Below are positions 10,401-21,290 of a DNA stretch of 64,000 nt, one piece after another. The stretch's first letter is position 1. Every line of letters starts with the position of its first letter. Where the stretch lies: positions 1,612,001 to 1,676,000 of the forward strand of contig NZ_CP141184.1 in NCBI RefSeq assembly GCF_035609205.1, written 5' to 3'. The translations under genes were made by a program, and so were the position numbers. The DNA is from Hymenobacter sp. GOD-10R (GTDB lineage: Bacteria > Bacteroidota > Bacteroidia > Cytophagales > Hymenobacteraceae). Below the pieces are notes generated by a model. The model had not been told where the DNA came from, did not search any database, and saw only the letters and a program-made list of their open reading frames with translations.

Positions 10401-10566
10401 GGGTGCCGTTGGTGGTGCCTTTTACCACCACGTTCACGCCCGGAAGTAGCGTGCGGTCGGTAGCGCCAGTGACCACACCTGTAATGGTGCGCGTGGTCTG
10501 AGCAAAACTGTGGTTGGACCACAGTAACACGCTCAGCGCCATGAAAAACCATAAAAGTTTTTTCAT
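7423..10566 (-). CDS. susC: SusC/RagA-family TonB-linked outer membrane channel
   Basis: 1047 residues. A signal peptide ends at SFAQ (about residue 23). It is followed by a carboxypeptidase-D-like beta domain (TRTITGVVTGATDRTLLPG), a TonB-box-like stretch (LDEVVVTGYG) and a plug domain with NALQGKVAGVNI, IRGGTS and VIDGM. The remainder is a beta-barrel ending GVDMGLRVNF with a terminal Phe. Length and order are those of SusC. It works with the downstream SusD lipoprotein to import ligands through the outer membrane using TonB energy. A GC-rich hairpin followed by T-rich sequence lies in its untranslated leader. Confidence 0.95.
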   Translation of the reverse strand: MKKLLWFFMALSVLLWSNHSFAQTTRTITGVVTGATDRTLLPGVNVVVKGTTNGTQTNGEGRYTLPNVPAGSTLVISFIGYTAVERKADSNTIDVSLNTDTKSLDEVVVTGYGVAQDKRDLVSSVQTVQSKDIIDSRQPNVVNALQGKVAGVNITSSGGGAGEGASIVIRGGTSLDGNNQPLFVIDGMIMDNSSFQESTAPGGGSAFNGLLGRSVGSANRAGDINPEDIASITVLKGPAAAAIYGLNAANGAVVITTKKGKAGTTTLNYRTQFSVDEVNRFPKLQDQYQQGSGGVFDGTTRNSWGPRFAPGQTVYNNLEDFFQKGYSYQNFLNMSGGSEKATFALSASNLKQTGVTPQSKYDKTTVRVSGTAQISPKFSVTGSAQYLNSGAERPLQGPGLFGSSGGFLLSLLNWPRNDDARNYLNPDGSRRRLLALGNGTDNDADNPYWSVQKNPQTDRTNRFIGNAQLSFTPFKWVTLSHNIGTDFYTARTQSVRAVGTSQVGNQNGGIAQTVDQTRQLTATTLANFNHQFSQNLRGTLLLGNTIEQNRVDAVDYLGLIFQNPNFIGINNTVNRGALERNSIRRLIGSFARLNMAVFDQLLLEAQIRYDKSSTLPRPNEGKIFGKGFAYGSVGLGYEFTKILGLEQNQYLNYGKIRASVAEVGRDTGPYRVQSPLTTNTYIGGGFRNDFFGSNPILKPERTRSYEGGVNLQFFKNRLSLDFNYYYTRTRDQLIAPRVSQATGFILQYINGGVVTNEGQEIALSGTPMKTHSGFTWDVLANFYHNTNRVESLPFPLTVVYQSDAFVTDVHEGGAFPGRSISGIAATDFVRVTDTSSPEFGKILIGASGYPSVNTNFIYAGNRAPKYTLQLTNTFTYKGLSLTSLMDFRKGGVVVNGNDLYQTTTGTSKRTLDRYKQTVFDGVVAQKNADGTTSYVQNTRPVELTQSYFVSTLGRVGTAFIEDGSWARLRYVTLSYALPASLLANRTFIKGVELSVTGRNLVLLTKYTGTDPETATAGAGVRGGGSGGLDYGNIPATRGVDMGLRVNF

Positions 10567-11028
10567 TGGAAATTGGTAAGAATGAAGGAAAAGAATTGAA
10601 AAGAAACGGCCGGAATCACGATATAGATCGAAGAATTCCGGCCGAAAACGGTGCTGCTATTGATAGAAAAATGAACAACGGCAGCGAGTAGACATAGAGC
10701 GCAGTGAGACAGAGAAGCTGAACAAGGCTGTTTTGAGCCTCAAAGTCAACAGTTAAAGACCCAATCTAAAAAGCTGCCCTAGGTTAGTCAACTATATAAG
10801 CGATTCGCTATGATACTTTTGCTGCTTACCATCCTTGGGATAATCGCAAGCGAACGTAAATTTTATCATAATAAATTGATAATGTGTACTAAGCATAGTT
10901 GGGGTTTGGCCGAGTACATTTTTGCTGCAAGTAGCATTTTTTGCTGAACGGCTTCCGCGCTAAAAAGCTAGCTTAGCGAAGTGGTGGCTAAGGGTGGCCG
11001 CCAAGGCAGACTTTTCTTCGCGCTCCTT
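10567..11028. other. divergent intergenic region, susC / DUF5009 gene
   Basis: 462 bases without a convincing gene. AT-rich in the middle (10850-10890). It holds the hairpin at 10607-10644 and a TACTTTTG octamer at 10814-10821 that fits the TAnnTTTG -7 consensus but lacks a clear upstream TTG partner. Promoters for both flanking genes are expected here but cannot be placed with confidence. Confidence 0.6.
10597..10644 (-). promoter_or_regulatory. terminator-like hairpin in the susC leader
   Basis: Arms of 10 bp, CGGCCGGAAT (10607-10616) and its complement (10635-10644), are perfect, with a small CGAT/ATCG inner pairing. Read on the minus strand the stem is followed by TTTCTTTTC, as in an intrinsic terminator, and it ends about 40 bases before the susC start codon. 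It may be a leader attenuator or simply an mRNA-stabilising stem. Confidence 0.5.
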
Positions 11029-12207
11029 ATGCAAGCTACTACTCAAGCCGCCGTGCAGACTACCGCTAGCGTACCCCTGGTGGAGGCCTCGCAGCCCGGC
11101 CGTCTCGTGTCGCTCGACGTGTTTCGCGGCATCACCGTGATGGCCATGATCCTGGTGAATAACCCCGGCGACTGGGGCCACATCTATGCGCCGCTGGAGC
11201 ACGCCAAGTGGAACGGCTGCACGCCTACCGACCTTATCTTTCCTTTCTTTTTGTTCATCGTGGGGGTGTCGTTGGTGTACGCGCTCAGCTCGGCCAAGCA
11301 GGCCGCGCAGGGGCAAAGCCAAGTGGTGATGCGCATCGTGCGGCGGGCAGCGGTGCTCTACGGGCTAGGGTTGTTCGGGGCGCTGTTCCCCAGCTTCGAC
11401 TTCAGCACTGTGCGCCTGCCTGGCGTGCTAGCGCGCATTGCCGTTGTGTTTTTGATCTGCGGCATTCTCTTCCTGAAAACGAACTGGCGCACACAGGCGT
11501 GGCTGCTGCTCAGCATTCTCGTTGTTTATAACGTGCTGATGCAGCTCGTGCCAGTACCGGGCTTTGGACCCGCTAACCTCAATCCGGAAACAAACCTAGG
11601 TGCCTGGTTCGACCGCCTCATCTTGGGCGAGGCGCACCTCTGGAAAAGCAGCCGCACCTGGGACCCAGAAGGTTTGCTAAGTACATTACCTGCTGTGGGT
11701 ACCGGCCTGGCCGGTATGCTCACGGCCCAGTGGCTACGTCGCTCCGACCTCGATGCGGCTACCCGAGTGGCGTGGCTGTGCGTGGTAGGTGGCGGCGCGG
11801 TCGTGCTCGGTATGATCTGGAATGGCTGGTTTCCTGTTAACAAAGCACTGTGGACTAGCTCTTTCGTGCTCTACACGGGTGGGTTAGCTGCCGCGGCACT
11901 GGCCATCCTCTACTGGCTCTGCGACGTGCAAGGCTTCCGGGGTTGGATCAAGCCGTTCTTGGTGTTCGGAGTGAACGCCATTACCGTGTTCTTCCTATCG
12001 GGTTTGGTGCCGCGGCTGCTCAACATGATCAAGGTGCCGGGCGCAGATGGTGCACCAACGGGGCTACGCACCTGGCTCTACGACACGCTTTTTGTCCCGT
12101 ACTTCAGCCCGATCAATGCCTCGCTCGCCGGCGCTATTGTGTGCGTCTTAGTTTGGCTTGGCATCTTGTGGGTGATGTATCAGAAGCGCATCATTATCAA
12201 GGTTTGA
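11029..12207 (+). CDS. DUF5009/HGSNAT-like multi-pass membrane protein, copy 1
   Basis: 392 residues from ATG 11029. This start is chosen because its N-terminus (MQATTQAAVQTT) lines up with that of the adjacent paralogue, unlike the GTG at 10981. Family signature at residues 25-70: RLVSLDVFRGITVMAMILVN, then WNGCTPTDLIFPFFLFIVGVS. These are typical of the COG4299 group, whose eukaryotic member transfers acetyl groups to heparan glucosamine across the lysosomal membrane. About 10 hydrophobic segments are present. It is probably an inner-membrane acyltransferase for a sugar or cell-wall substrate. It forms a tandem duplicate with the next gene. Confidence 0.85.
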   Translation: MQATTQAAVQTTASVPLVEASQPGRLVSLDVFRGITVMAMILVNNPGDWGHIYAPLEHAKWNGCTPTDLIFPFFLFIVGVSLVYALSSAKQAAQGQSQVVMRIVRRAAVLYGLGLFGALFPSFDFSTVRLPGVLARIAVVFLICGILFLKTNWRTQAWLLLSILVVYNVLMQLVPVPGFGPANLNPETNLGAWFDRLILGEAHLWKSSRTWDPEGLLSTLPAVGTGLAGMLTAQWLRRSDLDAATRVAWLCVVGGGAVVLGMIWNGWFPVNKALWTSSFVLYTGGLAAAALAILYWLCDVQGFRGWIKPFLVFGVNAITVFFLSGLVPRLLNMIKVPGADGAPTGLRTWLYDTLFVPYFSPINASLAGAIVCVLVWLGILWVMYQKRIIIKV

Positions 12208-12373
12208 CGAAGTAACGCCTAGCGGGAAAGGGATTTCTGCGCTACACAGGGTTTATGGCCCAAGGTTTTCGCGCACAATAGGAAGAGCTCTTATCAATAG
12301 CTAGGTTCTAGCAAGCAGCGGCGAGGCGGGTACTGTCTTGCCGCTCGCTCGATTTATACTATCACACGTATCT

Positions 12374-13558
12374 ATGCCTACTACTACCCAAGCTGCCCAA
12401 GCAACTACGGGCGCCACACCGCTCGCCGAAGCTTCGGGGCCCGCGCGGCTGCTATCCTTGGATGTATTTCGAGGACTGACCGTGGTACTGATGCTGCTCG
12501 TCAACTTCCCCGGCGACTGGCACTATTACTACGAGCCGATCACGCACGCCCCCTGGAACGGCTGCCGGCCCAGCGACTTGGTGTTTCCGGGCTTTCTGTT
12601 TATAGTAGGAGTATCGCTGGTGTACGCGCTGGCCTCTACCCGGCCGGACCCAGCCCGACACGGACGGGCGCTAGGGCGAGTCGCCCGGCGGGCAGCTATT
12701 TTGCTGGTGCTGGGCATGCTTATCGCCCTGTTGCCGCACTTCTACTTCACCAGCTTCCGGATTCCGGGCGTGTTGCAGCGCATTGCACTGGTCTTTTTGG
12801 TGTGCAGTATCCTATTTCTGAAAACAAACTGGCGCACGCAATTCTGGACACTAGTGGGGCTGCTGATTGGCTACAACCTACTGATGCAACTCGTGCCGGT
12901 GCCGGGCATCGGGCCAGCTAACCTCGACCCCGAAACAAACCTAGGTGCCTGGCTCGACCGGTTGGTATTTCGGCGGGCCCACCTCATGCTCGATCAGCAG
13001 GGCTGGGATGCGGAAGGCCTGCTGAGCACCTTGCCCGCTATTGGAACGGGGCTGCTCGGGGTACTAGCCGGTCAATGGCTGCGCCGACCTGGCGTGAGCC
13101 CGACCAACAAAGTCGTGTGGCTGTTCGTGGCGGGTAGCTTGGCTATCGTGCTAGGGTTGATCTGGAATGGGTGGTTTCCCATCAATAAAAACCTGTGGAC
13201 TAGCTCTTACGTGCTTTACTCGGGCGGTATTCTTACGCTGGTGCTAGCTATACTCTATTGGCTCTGCGACGTGCAAGGCTTTCGCGGCGCTTGGACCACC
13301 TTCTTCCTGATCTACGGCGTCAATGCCTTTGCCGTATTCTTTCTCTCCGAAGCCGTCGACCGGGTGATTTCGCGCCTCAAGATGCACGATGCTTCCGGGG
13401 AGAAAGTGTACTTCCGCGACTGGTTGTACAACCACTACGTTGTGTCGCACTTCACTGATTTACGCCTTGCATCGCTAGCCTGGGACCTAGCCTACCTATT
13501 GCTCTGGACCGTGCTGCTGGCGTGGCTCTACCGCCGGCGAATTATTATAAAGGTGTGA
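12374..13558 (+). CDS. DUF5009/HGSNAT-like multi-pass membrane protein, copy 2
   Basis: 394 residues from ATG 12374 (MPTTTQAAQATTG). It is a close paralogue of the preceding gene: the same LLSLDVFRG opening, WNGCRPSDLVFPGFLFIVGVSLVYAL, LFLKTNWRTQ, MQLVPVPG, NLDPETNLGAWLDR and a C-terminus ending RRIIIKV. The two genes are 166 bases apart in the same direction, so a tandem duplication is likely. The divergence is spread along the whole length, which suggests an old event. The predicted role is the same: a membrane-bound acyl transfer to a glycan or related substrate. Neither the acyl donor nor the acceptor can be read from the sequence. Confidence 0.85.
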   Translation: MPTTTQAAQATTGATPLAEASGPARLLSLDVFRGLTVVLMLLVNFPGDWHYYYEPITHAPWNGCRPSDLVFPGFLFIVGVSLVYALASTRPDPARHGRALGRVARRAAILLVLGMLIALLPHFYFTSFRIPGVLQRIALVFLVCSILFLKTNWRTQFWTLVGLLIGYNLLMQLVPVPGIGPANLDPETNLGAWLDRLVFRRAHLMLDQQGWDAEGLLSTLPAIGTGLLGVLAGQWLRRPGVSPTNKVVWLFVAGSLAIVLGLIWNGWFPINKNLWTSSYVLYSGGILTLVLAILYWLCDVQGFRGAWTTFFLIYGVNAFAVFFLSEAVDRVISRLKMHDASGEKVYFRDWLYNHYVVSHFTDLRLASLAWDLAYLLLWTVLLAWLYRRRIIIKV

Positions 13559-13587
13559 ATTTAGACGAGCTAGAAGTTAGAGCTAGG

Positions 13588-13711
13588 AAGCTCCCCTCCT
13601 TTTCTAAGGAAGGGATTGGGGGTGGTTAAGAGCATTGAACGATACTAGTTCTAGTTTTCTAATTCTAGTTGGACCACCCCCAACCCCCTCCTTAAAAAAG
13701 GAGGGGAGCTT
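13588..13711. repeat. R4 inverted-repeat element, copy 1
   Basis: Each arm contains AGCTCCCCTCCTT, an A/T run, and a G-rich then GGTGGT edge, so each arm is itself foldable and the two arms also pair with each other. Flanking TAGAAGTTAG and CTAACTTCTA extend the symmetry. The interior carries ATTGAACGAT, a diverged form of the GTCGTTCAACGAC core. It lies between convergent genes and may double as a terminator. Confidence 0.85.
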
Positions 13712-13728
13712 AGACCTAGCCCTAACTT

Positions 13729-15360
13729 CTACCTAGCTCCTTCAAACGCATACCCCGCAAAATCCTGTCGGAGCTTGGTTTTGAGGAGCTTGCCGGTGGC
13801 GGTGTGGGGTAGTTGATCCACAAATGCTACGGCGTCGGGTTTCCACCAGTGCGCTACTTTGCCTTCGAAGAAGTGCAGCAGCTCTTCCTGGCTTATGTCG
13901 GCGCCGGGTTTGCGCACTACGATGAGCAAGGGCCGCTCGCTCCACTTGGGGTGGGGTACCCCGATAACTGCTGCTTCCGCTACGGCGGGGTGCGCTACGG
14001 CTAGGTTCTCCAGGTCGATGGAGCTGATCCACTCGCCGCCCGATTTGATGACGTCCTTCGAGCGGTCGGTGATTTGCATGAAGCCGTCGGGGTCGATGGT
14101 GGCTACGTCGCCGGTGCGGAACCAGCCGGTCTTTGTTAGCTCGCCGGGGTGCGCCGTGCCGAAGTAGTCGCCCACGATAAAAGGGCCACGCACGAGCAGG
14201 TCACCGAACGCCACACCGTCGTGCGGCAGTTCTTGGCCTTCGTCGTCCACAATCTTCATATCGACGCCGAAGATCAAGCGGCCCTGTTTGGTCTTGAGAG
14301 CGAACTGTTCGTCTTCGGAGAGTTGTAGGTTCTTGGACTTCAAGGTGCTTACGGTGCCGAGTGGGCTTGTTTCGGTCATGCCCCAGGCGTGGCGAATTTC
14401 GATACCTAGCTCTTGGTCGAAAGCCTTTAGCAAGGCGGGCGGGCACGAGGCGCCACCCACAATCATGCGCTTCAGGGTAGTAAACTGGAGCTTTTTCTCC
14501 CGCATGAAGGTGAGCAACCCAAACCAGATGGTAGGCACACCGGCCGTGAACGTGACGCCTTCTTGCTCAAATAATTCATACAAGCTAGCGGCATCGAGCC
14601 CCGGCCCGGGCATGATAAGTTTGCAGCCGTTGAGCGGCGTCATGTACGGAATGCCCCAGGCATTGACGTGGAACATGGGCACCACAGGCAGCACCACATC
14701 GCGCGACGAGCAGTTGAAGCAGTCGGGCAGGGAGGCGGCGTAGCTGTGCAGCAGCGTGGAGCGGTGGGAGTAGAGCACGCCTTTGGGCTCGTCGGTGGTG
14801 CCCGACGTGTAGCAGAGCGAAGAAGCGGTGTTTTCGTCGAACACCGGCCACTCAAATTCTGTGCTTTGTACCGCCAGGAGTTCCTCGTAGCAGCGCAGAT
14901 CAACTGCTGACCCAGCGGGCATGTGGGCGCGGTCGGTTAGCAGAACCCAGCCTTCCACGGCGGGGCATAAGGGCGCCAGGCGCTCTACCAGCGGCAGAAA
15001 CGTCAGATCGAAGAAGATGAACCGGTCGGCGGCGTGGTTGATGATGTACACCAACTGCTCCGGAAACAGGCGCGGGTTAATGGTATGACACACAGCCCCG
15101 ATGCCCGACACGCCATAGTAGAGCTCAAAGTGGCGGTGGGTATTCCAGGCCAGCGTCCCGACCCGGTCGCCTGGGGTAACACCTAGGGCCAGCAAGGCGT
15201 TGGCGAGCTGTTTGGCCCTTTGGTGAGCGGCGTGGTACGTGTAGCGGTGAATGTACCCTTCGGGCAGGCGGGAGACTATTTCGGTGTCGGCGTGCCACTT
15301 CGCTGCGTGCTCCAGGAGCCCGGCAATGCGCAGCGGCTGATTCATCATCAGACCTAGCAT
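13729..15360 (-). CDS. AMP-forming fatty acyl-CoA ligase (AlkK/FadD type)
   Basis: 543 residues. The adenylate-forming enzyme motifs are clear: A3 motif [12 protein letters not shown]5 region [11 protein letters not shown]7 [10 protein letters not shown]8 [17 protein letters not shown] and the C-terminal [11 protein letters not shown] carrying the catalytic Lys. Length and the GGEWISS segment match medium- to long-chain acyl-CoA synthetases of the AlkK branch. These activate fatty acids with ATP and CoA for beta-oxidation or lipid synthesis in the cytoplasm. It is a single gene with no fatty-acid neighbours. Two Met codons close to the start (MLGLMMNQ) leave the exact N-terminus open by a few residues. 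Confidence 0.92.
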   Translation of the reverse strand: MLGLMMNQPLRIAGLLEHAAKWHADTEIVSRLPEGYIHRYTYHAAHQRAKQLANALLALGVTPGDRVGTLAWNTHRHFELYYGVSGIGAVCHTINPRLFPEQLVYIINHAADRFIFFDLTFLPLVERLAPLCPAVEGWVLLTDRAHMPAGSAVDLRCYEELLAVQSTEFEWPVFDENTASSLCYTSGTTDEPKGVLYSHRSTLLHSYAASLPDCFNCSSRDVVLPVVPMFHVNAWGIPYMTPLNGCKLIMPGPGLDAASLYELFEQEGVTFTAGVPTIWFGLLTFMREKKLQFTTLKRMIVGGASCPPALLKAFDQELGIEIRHAWGMTETSPLGTVSTLKSKNLQLSEDEQFALKTKQGRLIFGVDMKIVDDEGQELPHDGVAFGDLLVRGPFIVGDYFGTAHPGELTKTGWFRTGDVATIDPDGFMQITDRSKDVIKSGGEWISSIDLENLAVAHPAVAEAAVIGVPHPKWSERPLLIVVRKPGADISQEELLHFFEGKVAHWWKPDAVAFVDQLPHTATGKLLKTKLRQDFAGYAFEGAR

Positions 15361-15689
15361 GGTGAGGAAGGGGTGGGGTGGGACAGATCAGGCTTAAAAT
15401 AAAGATTTTCCCTGAACAACCCCTCTCTGTGCCATAGACCTAGCACGAAAACCGGTTGCTCGGGAACAAGCTAGGTGGTCAACGCCAGCAGAAACACGTT
15501 GGTATAAAACCATTGAACGTTCTGGCAGTTGAGCTTGTAGGCTGCGCAAAAAGTGATATTTTTCATAACCAGAATAAGTTACAGGGCAGAGCCGCGGAAG
15601 TCATCCGCTCTGTGCTTGTGCTTCAGCAAGCCAAGCGTTGCCTAGCTACTTTATAGAAGTACGTATAACATTGATTGCATCAGATGAGT
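15361..15689. other. intergenic region before the OsmC gene
   Basis: About 330 bases. A 66-codon open frame at 15456-15656 has no start context or recognisable composition and is treated as chance. No repeat element or clear promoter was found. Confidence 0.5.
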
Positions 15690-16121
15690 ATGAAGCGTTC
15701 CGCTACGGCGCACTGGATTGGGTCTGGTACAGCCGGCACAGGCCAACTAAATACCCCGAGTAAGGTGTTGAGGCAGGCGCAGTATTCCTACTTAACACGC
15801 TTCGCCGACGGCATCGGAACCAACCCCGAGGAGCTGGTAGCGGCCGCACACGCCGGGTGCTTTTCCATGAAGCTAGCGTTCAATATGCAAGCCATTGGGC
15901 TGGTACCTAGGTCCATCGACACGCGGTGCGAGGTAGTGCTCGAAAACGGCACCATTGTGAGCTCGCACCTGCAAGTAGAAGCCGTCGTTCCTAATCTGAC
16001 GCCGGAACAGTTCGAAGAGCTCGTAGCCGATGCCCGGCAGAACTGCCCGGTCTCGAAGCTACTTACCATCGCTACTACTTCCGAGGCCCTCCTCAAGCAA
16101 ACGGCTAGTTCGGCCAACTAA
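15690..16121 (+). CDS. osmC: OsmC/OhrA-family peroxiredoxin
   Basis: 143 residues from ATG 15690, giving the usual OsmC opening MKRSATAHWIGSG. The reading frame extends to a TTG at 15675, and ATG 15684 is also possible. Two redox cysteines in family context are visible: one in AAHAGCFSMKL and one in ARQNCPVSKLL. These catalyse thiol-dependent reduction of organic hydroperoxides in the cytoplasm. Length is normal for the family. It is a stand-alone gene that ends just before a strong hairpin and is convergent with the GH3 fusion gene. Confidence 0.93.
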   Translation: MKRSATAHWIGSGTAGTGQLNTPSKVLRQAQYSYLTRFADGIGTNPEELVAAAHAGCFSMKLAFNMQAIGLVPRSIDTRCEVVLENGTIVSSHLQVEAVVPNLTPEQFEELVADARQNCPVSKLLTIATTSEALLKQTASSAN

Positions 16122-16136
16122 CATCATCCTAAGCTA

Positions 16137-16179
16137 AGAAGCCCGAACAACTGCCGCTGACGCAGTCGTTCGGGCTTCT
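16137..16179. terminator. bidirectional hairpin terminator
   Basis: 12-bp perfect arms AGAAGCCCGAAC (16137-16148) and complement (16168-16179) lie between convergent osmC and the GH3 fusion gene. The T-tract is short, so strength is uncertain. Confidence 0.75.
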
Positions 16180-16198
16180 TAGTTGTCTAAACCTATGC

Positions 16199-19360
<3,162 letters not shown>

Positions 19361-19444
19361 GGTTCAGGTAGTGTGAATTGCGAAAATAGCCTAATTGCTG
19401 GGAAAGGTTAGAAAAAACAAAGGTGTTATACCTTATAATAGAAC

Positions 19445-19543
19445 GTCATGCTGAGCCCCGCGAAGCATCTCGTCTGCAAGAGCAACTCCACTTATCAGGA
19501 TATTACCATTGCACGTAAGATGCTTCGCGGGGCTTAGCATGAC
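19445..19543. repeat. R1 inverted-repeat element, copy 2
   Basis: Arms begin GTCATGCTGAGCCCCGCGAAG and end in the complement, with one mismatch. This variant replaces the TTGTCG centre of the other copies by CCCGCG on both arms, which shows compensatory change preserving the pairing. It lies upstream of the GH3 fusion start. Confidence 0.88.
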
Positions 19544-19574
19544 GGGCTCTATATTTTTGAAGTCTTGGCGAAAG

Positions 19575-20321
19575 CTATGACGGTCGATTCATTTGGTTGA
19601 AAAATGCATCTAACTCCGCGCGCGAGGCGTTGCGTCTGGTTTCCGACGTGCCGTAGCCAATCTCCAGTTCACCATCTGCTACGCGCTGCATCACGGAATC
19701 AGTGAACTCGTTGAGCGGCACCCCCCACGTGTGCAGGCCCGCGCCACCTAGGTCGGTATTCACGGCCGGTGGCACAATCTCGATAACCTGAATGCCCGTT
19801 GGGGCCAGTTGATGTCGCAACGACAGCGTGAAGGAGTGCAGGGCCGCCTTCGTGGCGCTATACACGGGGGCAAAAGCGGCCGGTGCGAAAGCTAGCCCCG
19901 ACGACACGTTAATAATGGCAGGGTTGGATTGCTGCCGCAGCAGCGGAATAAAGAGCGTCGTTAGGTGGATGGGCGCGTCGAAGTTCGTGGCAATTTCTTG
20001 ACGGTGGCCGCTCCAGTCCTGGGCGTGTTCGTCGTCGGCGAGGTGCAGGCGGCGTTGAATGCCAGCGTTGTTGACAAGCACATTCAGCTGTGGCACTTCA
20101 CGCTTCACCCATTCAAACAAGGCGACTCGGTCGGCTTCGTCGGCTAGGTCGCAGGCGTGGGTGCGCAAGTGCGAGTGTTGCTGCTGGGCTTCTTGCAGCT
20201 TTTCAACGCGCCGCCCGCAGATGACAACCTCACTGCCGGCTTGCAAAAAGCGTTCGGCCATGGCCCAGCCGATGCCGGAGCCGCCACCGGTGATCAGAAC
20301 GGTATTTCCTGCTAAGTTCAT
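19575..20321 (-). CDS. short-chain dehydrogenase/reductase (DltE-like)
   Basis: 248 residues. Classical SDR features are TGGGSGIG in the first 20 residues (nucleotide binding), VNNAG, INVSSG and the YSATK catalytic Tyr/Lys. The C-terminal half (PPAVNTDLGG) resembles DltE-type oxidoreductases. It is probably an NAD(P)-dependent cytoplasmic oxidoreductase of unknown substrate. It is 128 bases before the phosphoesterase gene read in the same direction, without an obvious functional link. Confidence 0.85.
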   Translation of the reverse strand: MNLAGNTVLITGGGSGIGWAMAERFLQAGSEVVICGRRVEKLQEAQQQHSHLRTHACDLADEADRVALFEWVKREVPQLNVLVNNAGIQRRLHLADDEHAQDWSGHRQEIATNFDAPIHLTTLFIPLLRQQSNPAIINVSSGLAFAPAAFAPVYSATKAALHSFTLSLRHQLAPTGIQVIEIVPPAVNTDLGGAGLHTWGVPLNEFTDSVMQRVADGELEIGYGTSETRRNASRAELDAFFNQMNRPS

Positions 20322-20449
20322 AAGGTACTATTCAGTGTGATGGAGGGGAAAACTTGTCGTACGGCCACAACCCGTAAAGTGGGGCGCCGGTTGGTGAGAA
20401 GAGCCTTTTTGAGATATAGCAAGGCTAGGAGTGAAAGCTTACTGAGGCA

Positions 20450-21271
20450 TCATACGTCTACTGTAAACAGGGCCACCTCAGCACGCGGCCCAAACCGGAC
20501 AGGCAAGGTGCTGTTGCCAACACCCCGCGACACGTAGAGCGGGGGCTGGTGGTCGGTGTACCAGCCGTCGATGTAGCGGCCGGTGCCAAGCGGAAGTAGC
20601 GGCGCAAATCCGAAGATCGTGATTTGTCCTCCGTGGGTGTGTCCCGCCAGCACCAGATCAATGGGCGGCGTACCCGTGTACTTGGTCCGGATGACGTCGT
20701 AGTACTGCGGACAGTGGGTGAGCAGCAGGTGGTAGTCGGCGGGCCGGTAATCGGCGAGCGTCTTGGTATAATTAGCAGTGCCCCGCATGAGGTCGTCGGT
20801 GCCAGACACGGCCATGCGCTTGTTCTGCAAGACGAACGAAGTAGATTGATTGATCAGGAGCTGGCAGTTGTGCCGCGCGTAAATGCTCCGCAGCTGATCT
20901 ACGTCCACGTGCCGCTTGTATTCCCAGTTGCCCATGATGGCGACTTTGGGCACGGCCGCATCGAGCAGACCTAGCAACTCATCTAGGCGGTTGAGCTTGG
21001 TTGGGTTGTCGAGCGAATCGCCCGTGAACACGAGCAAATCGGGTTGCAATTGGTTGAGCTGCTGACACAAGCGACGTAAACCGATGTGCACCGACTGTAA
21101 ATGCAAGTCGGAGAGTTGCACAATTTTCAGCGTTGCGGTCGGCTGCGGGTTTTTGCGGAGGCGGAACGTGTTGACCTTAATGAAAAAGTGGTCGAAGAGA
21201 ACGGTGCCCACGACGCTTAGCGCGGCTACTGGAGCTAGCGTCCGAAGTAAGAAGCGGCGATTAAAAAACAT
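20450..21271 (-). CDS. membrane-anchored metallophosphoesterase (YkuE-like)
   Basis: 273 residues. An N-terminal Arg-flanked hydrophobic anchor (residues 8-30) is followed by the calcineurin-like motifs SDLHL, GDSLD, GNWEYK, THCPQYYD and GHTHGGQ. The third motif is GNWE rather than the common GNHD/E. These bind a dinuclear metal centre. Relatives include YkuE and LpxG/LpxI-type lipid phosphoesterases, so a phospholipid or other membrane-near phosphoester is a likely substrate. It starts 19 bases after the antiporter stop codon, so the two genes are probably co-transcribed. Confidence 0.88.
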   Translation of the reverse strand: MFFNRRFLLRTLAPVAALSVVGTVLFDHFFIKVNTFRLRKNPQPTATLKIVQLSDLHLQSVHIGLRRLCQQLNQLQPDLLVFTGDSLDNPTKLNRLDELLGLLDAAVPKVAIMGNWEYKRHVDVDQLRSIYARHNCQLLINQSTSFVLQNKRMAVSGTDDLMRGTANYTKTLADYRPADYHLLLTHCPQYYDVIRTKYTGTPPIDLVLAGHTHGGQITIFGFAPLLPLGTGRYIDGWYTDHQPPLYVSRGVGNSTLPVRFGPRAEVALFTVDV

Positions 21272-21290
21272 GACTACTCTACGGGGCTGG

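Noticed and set aside
10814..10821. TACTTTTG as the promoter of the first DUF5009 gene.
   Set aside because: It fits the -7 consensus but there is no TTG/TTTG 17-23 bases upstream, and it lies over 200 bases from the start codon.
15456..15656. 66-codon open frame upstream of osmC.
   Set aside because: No plausible start context, no recognisable domain, and no compositional support.
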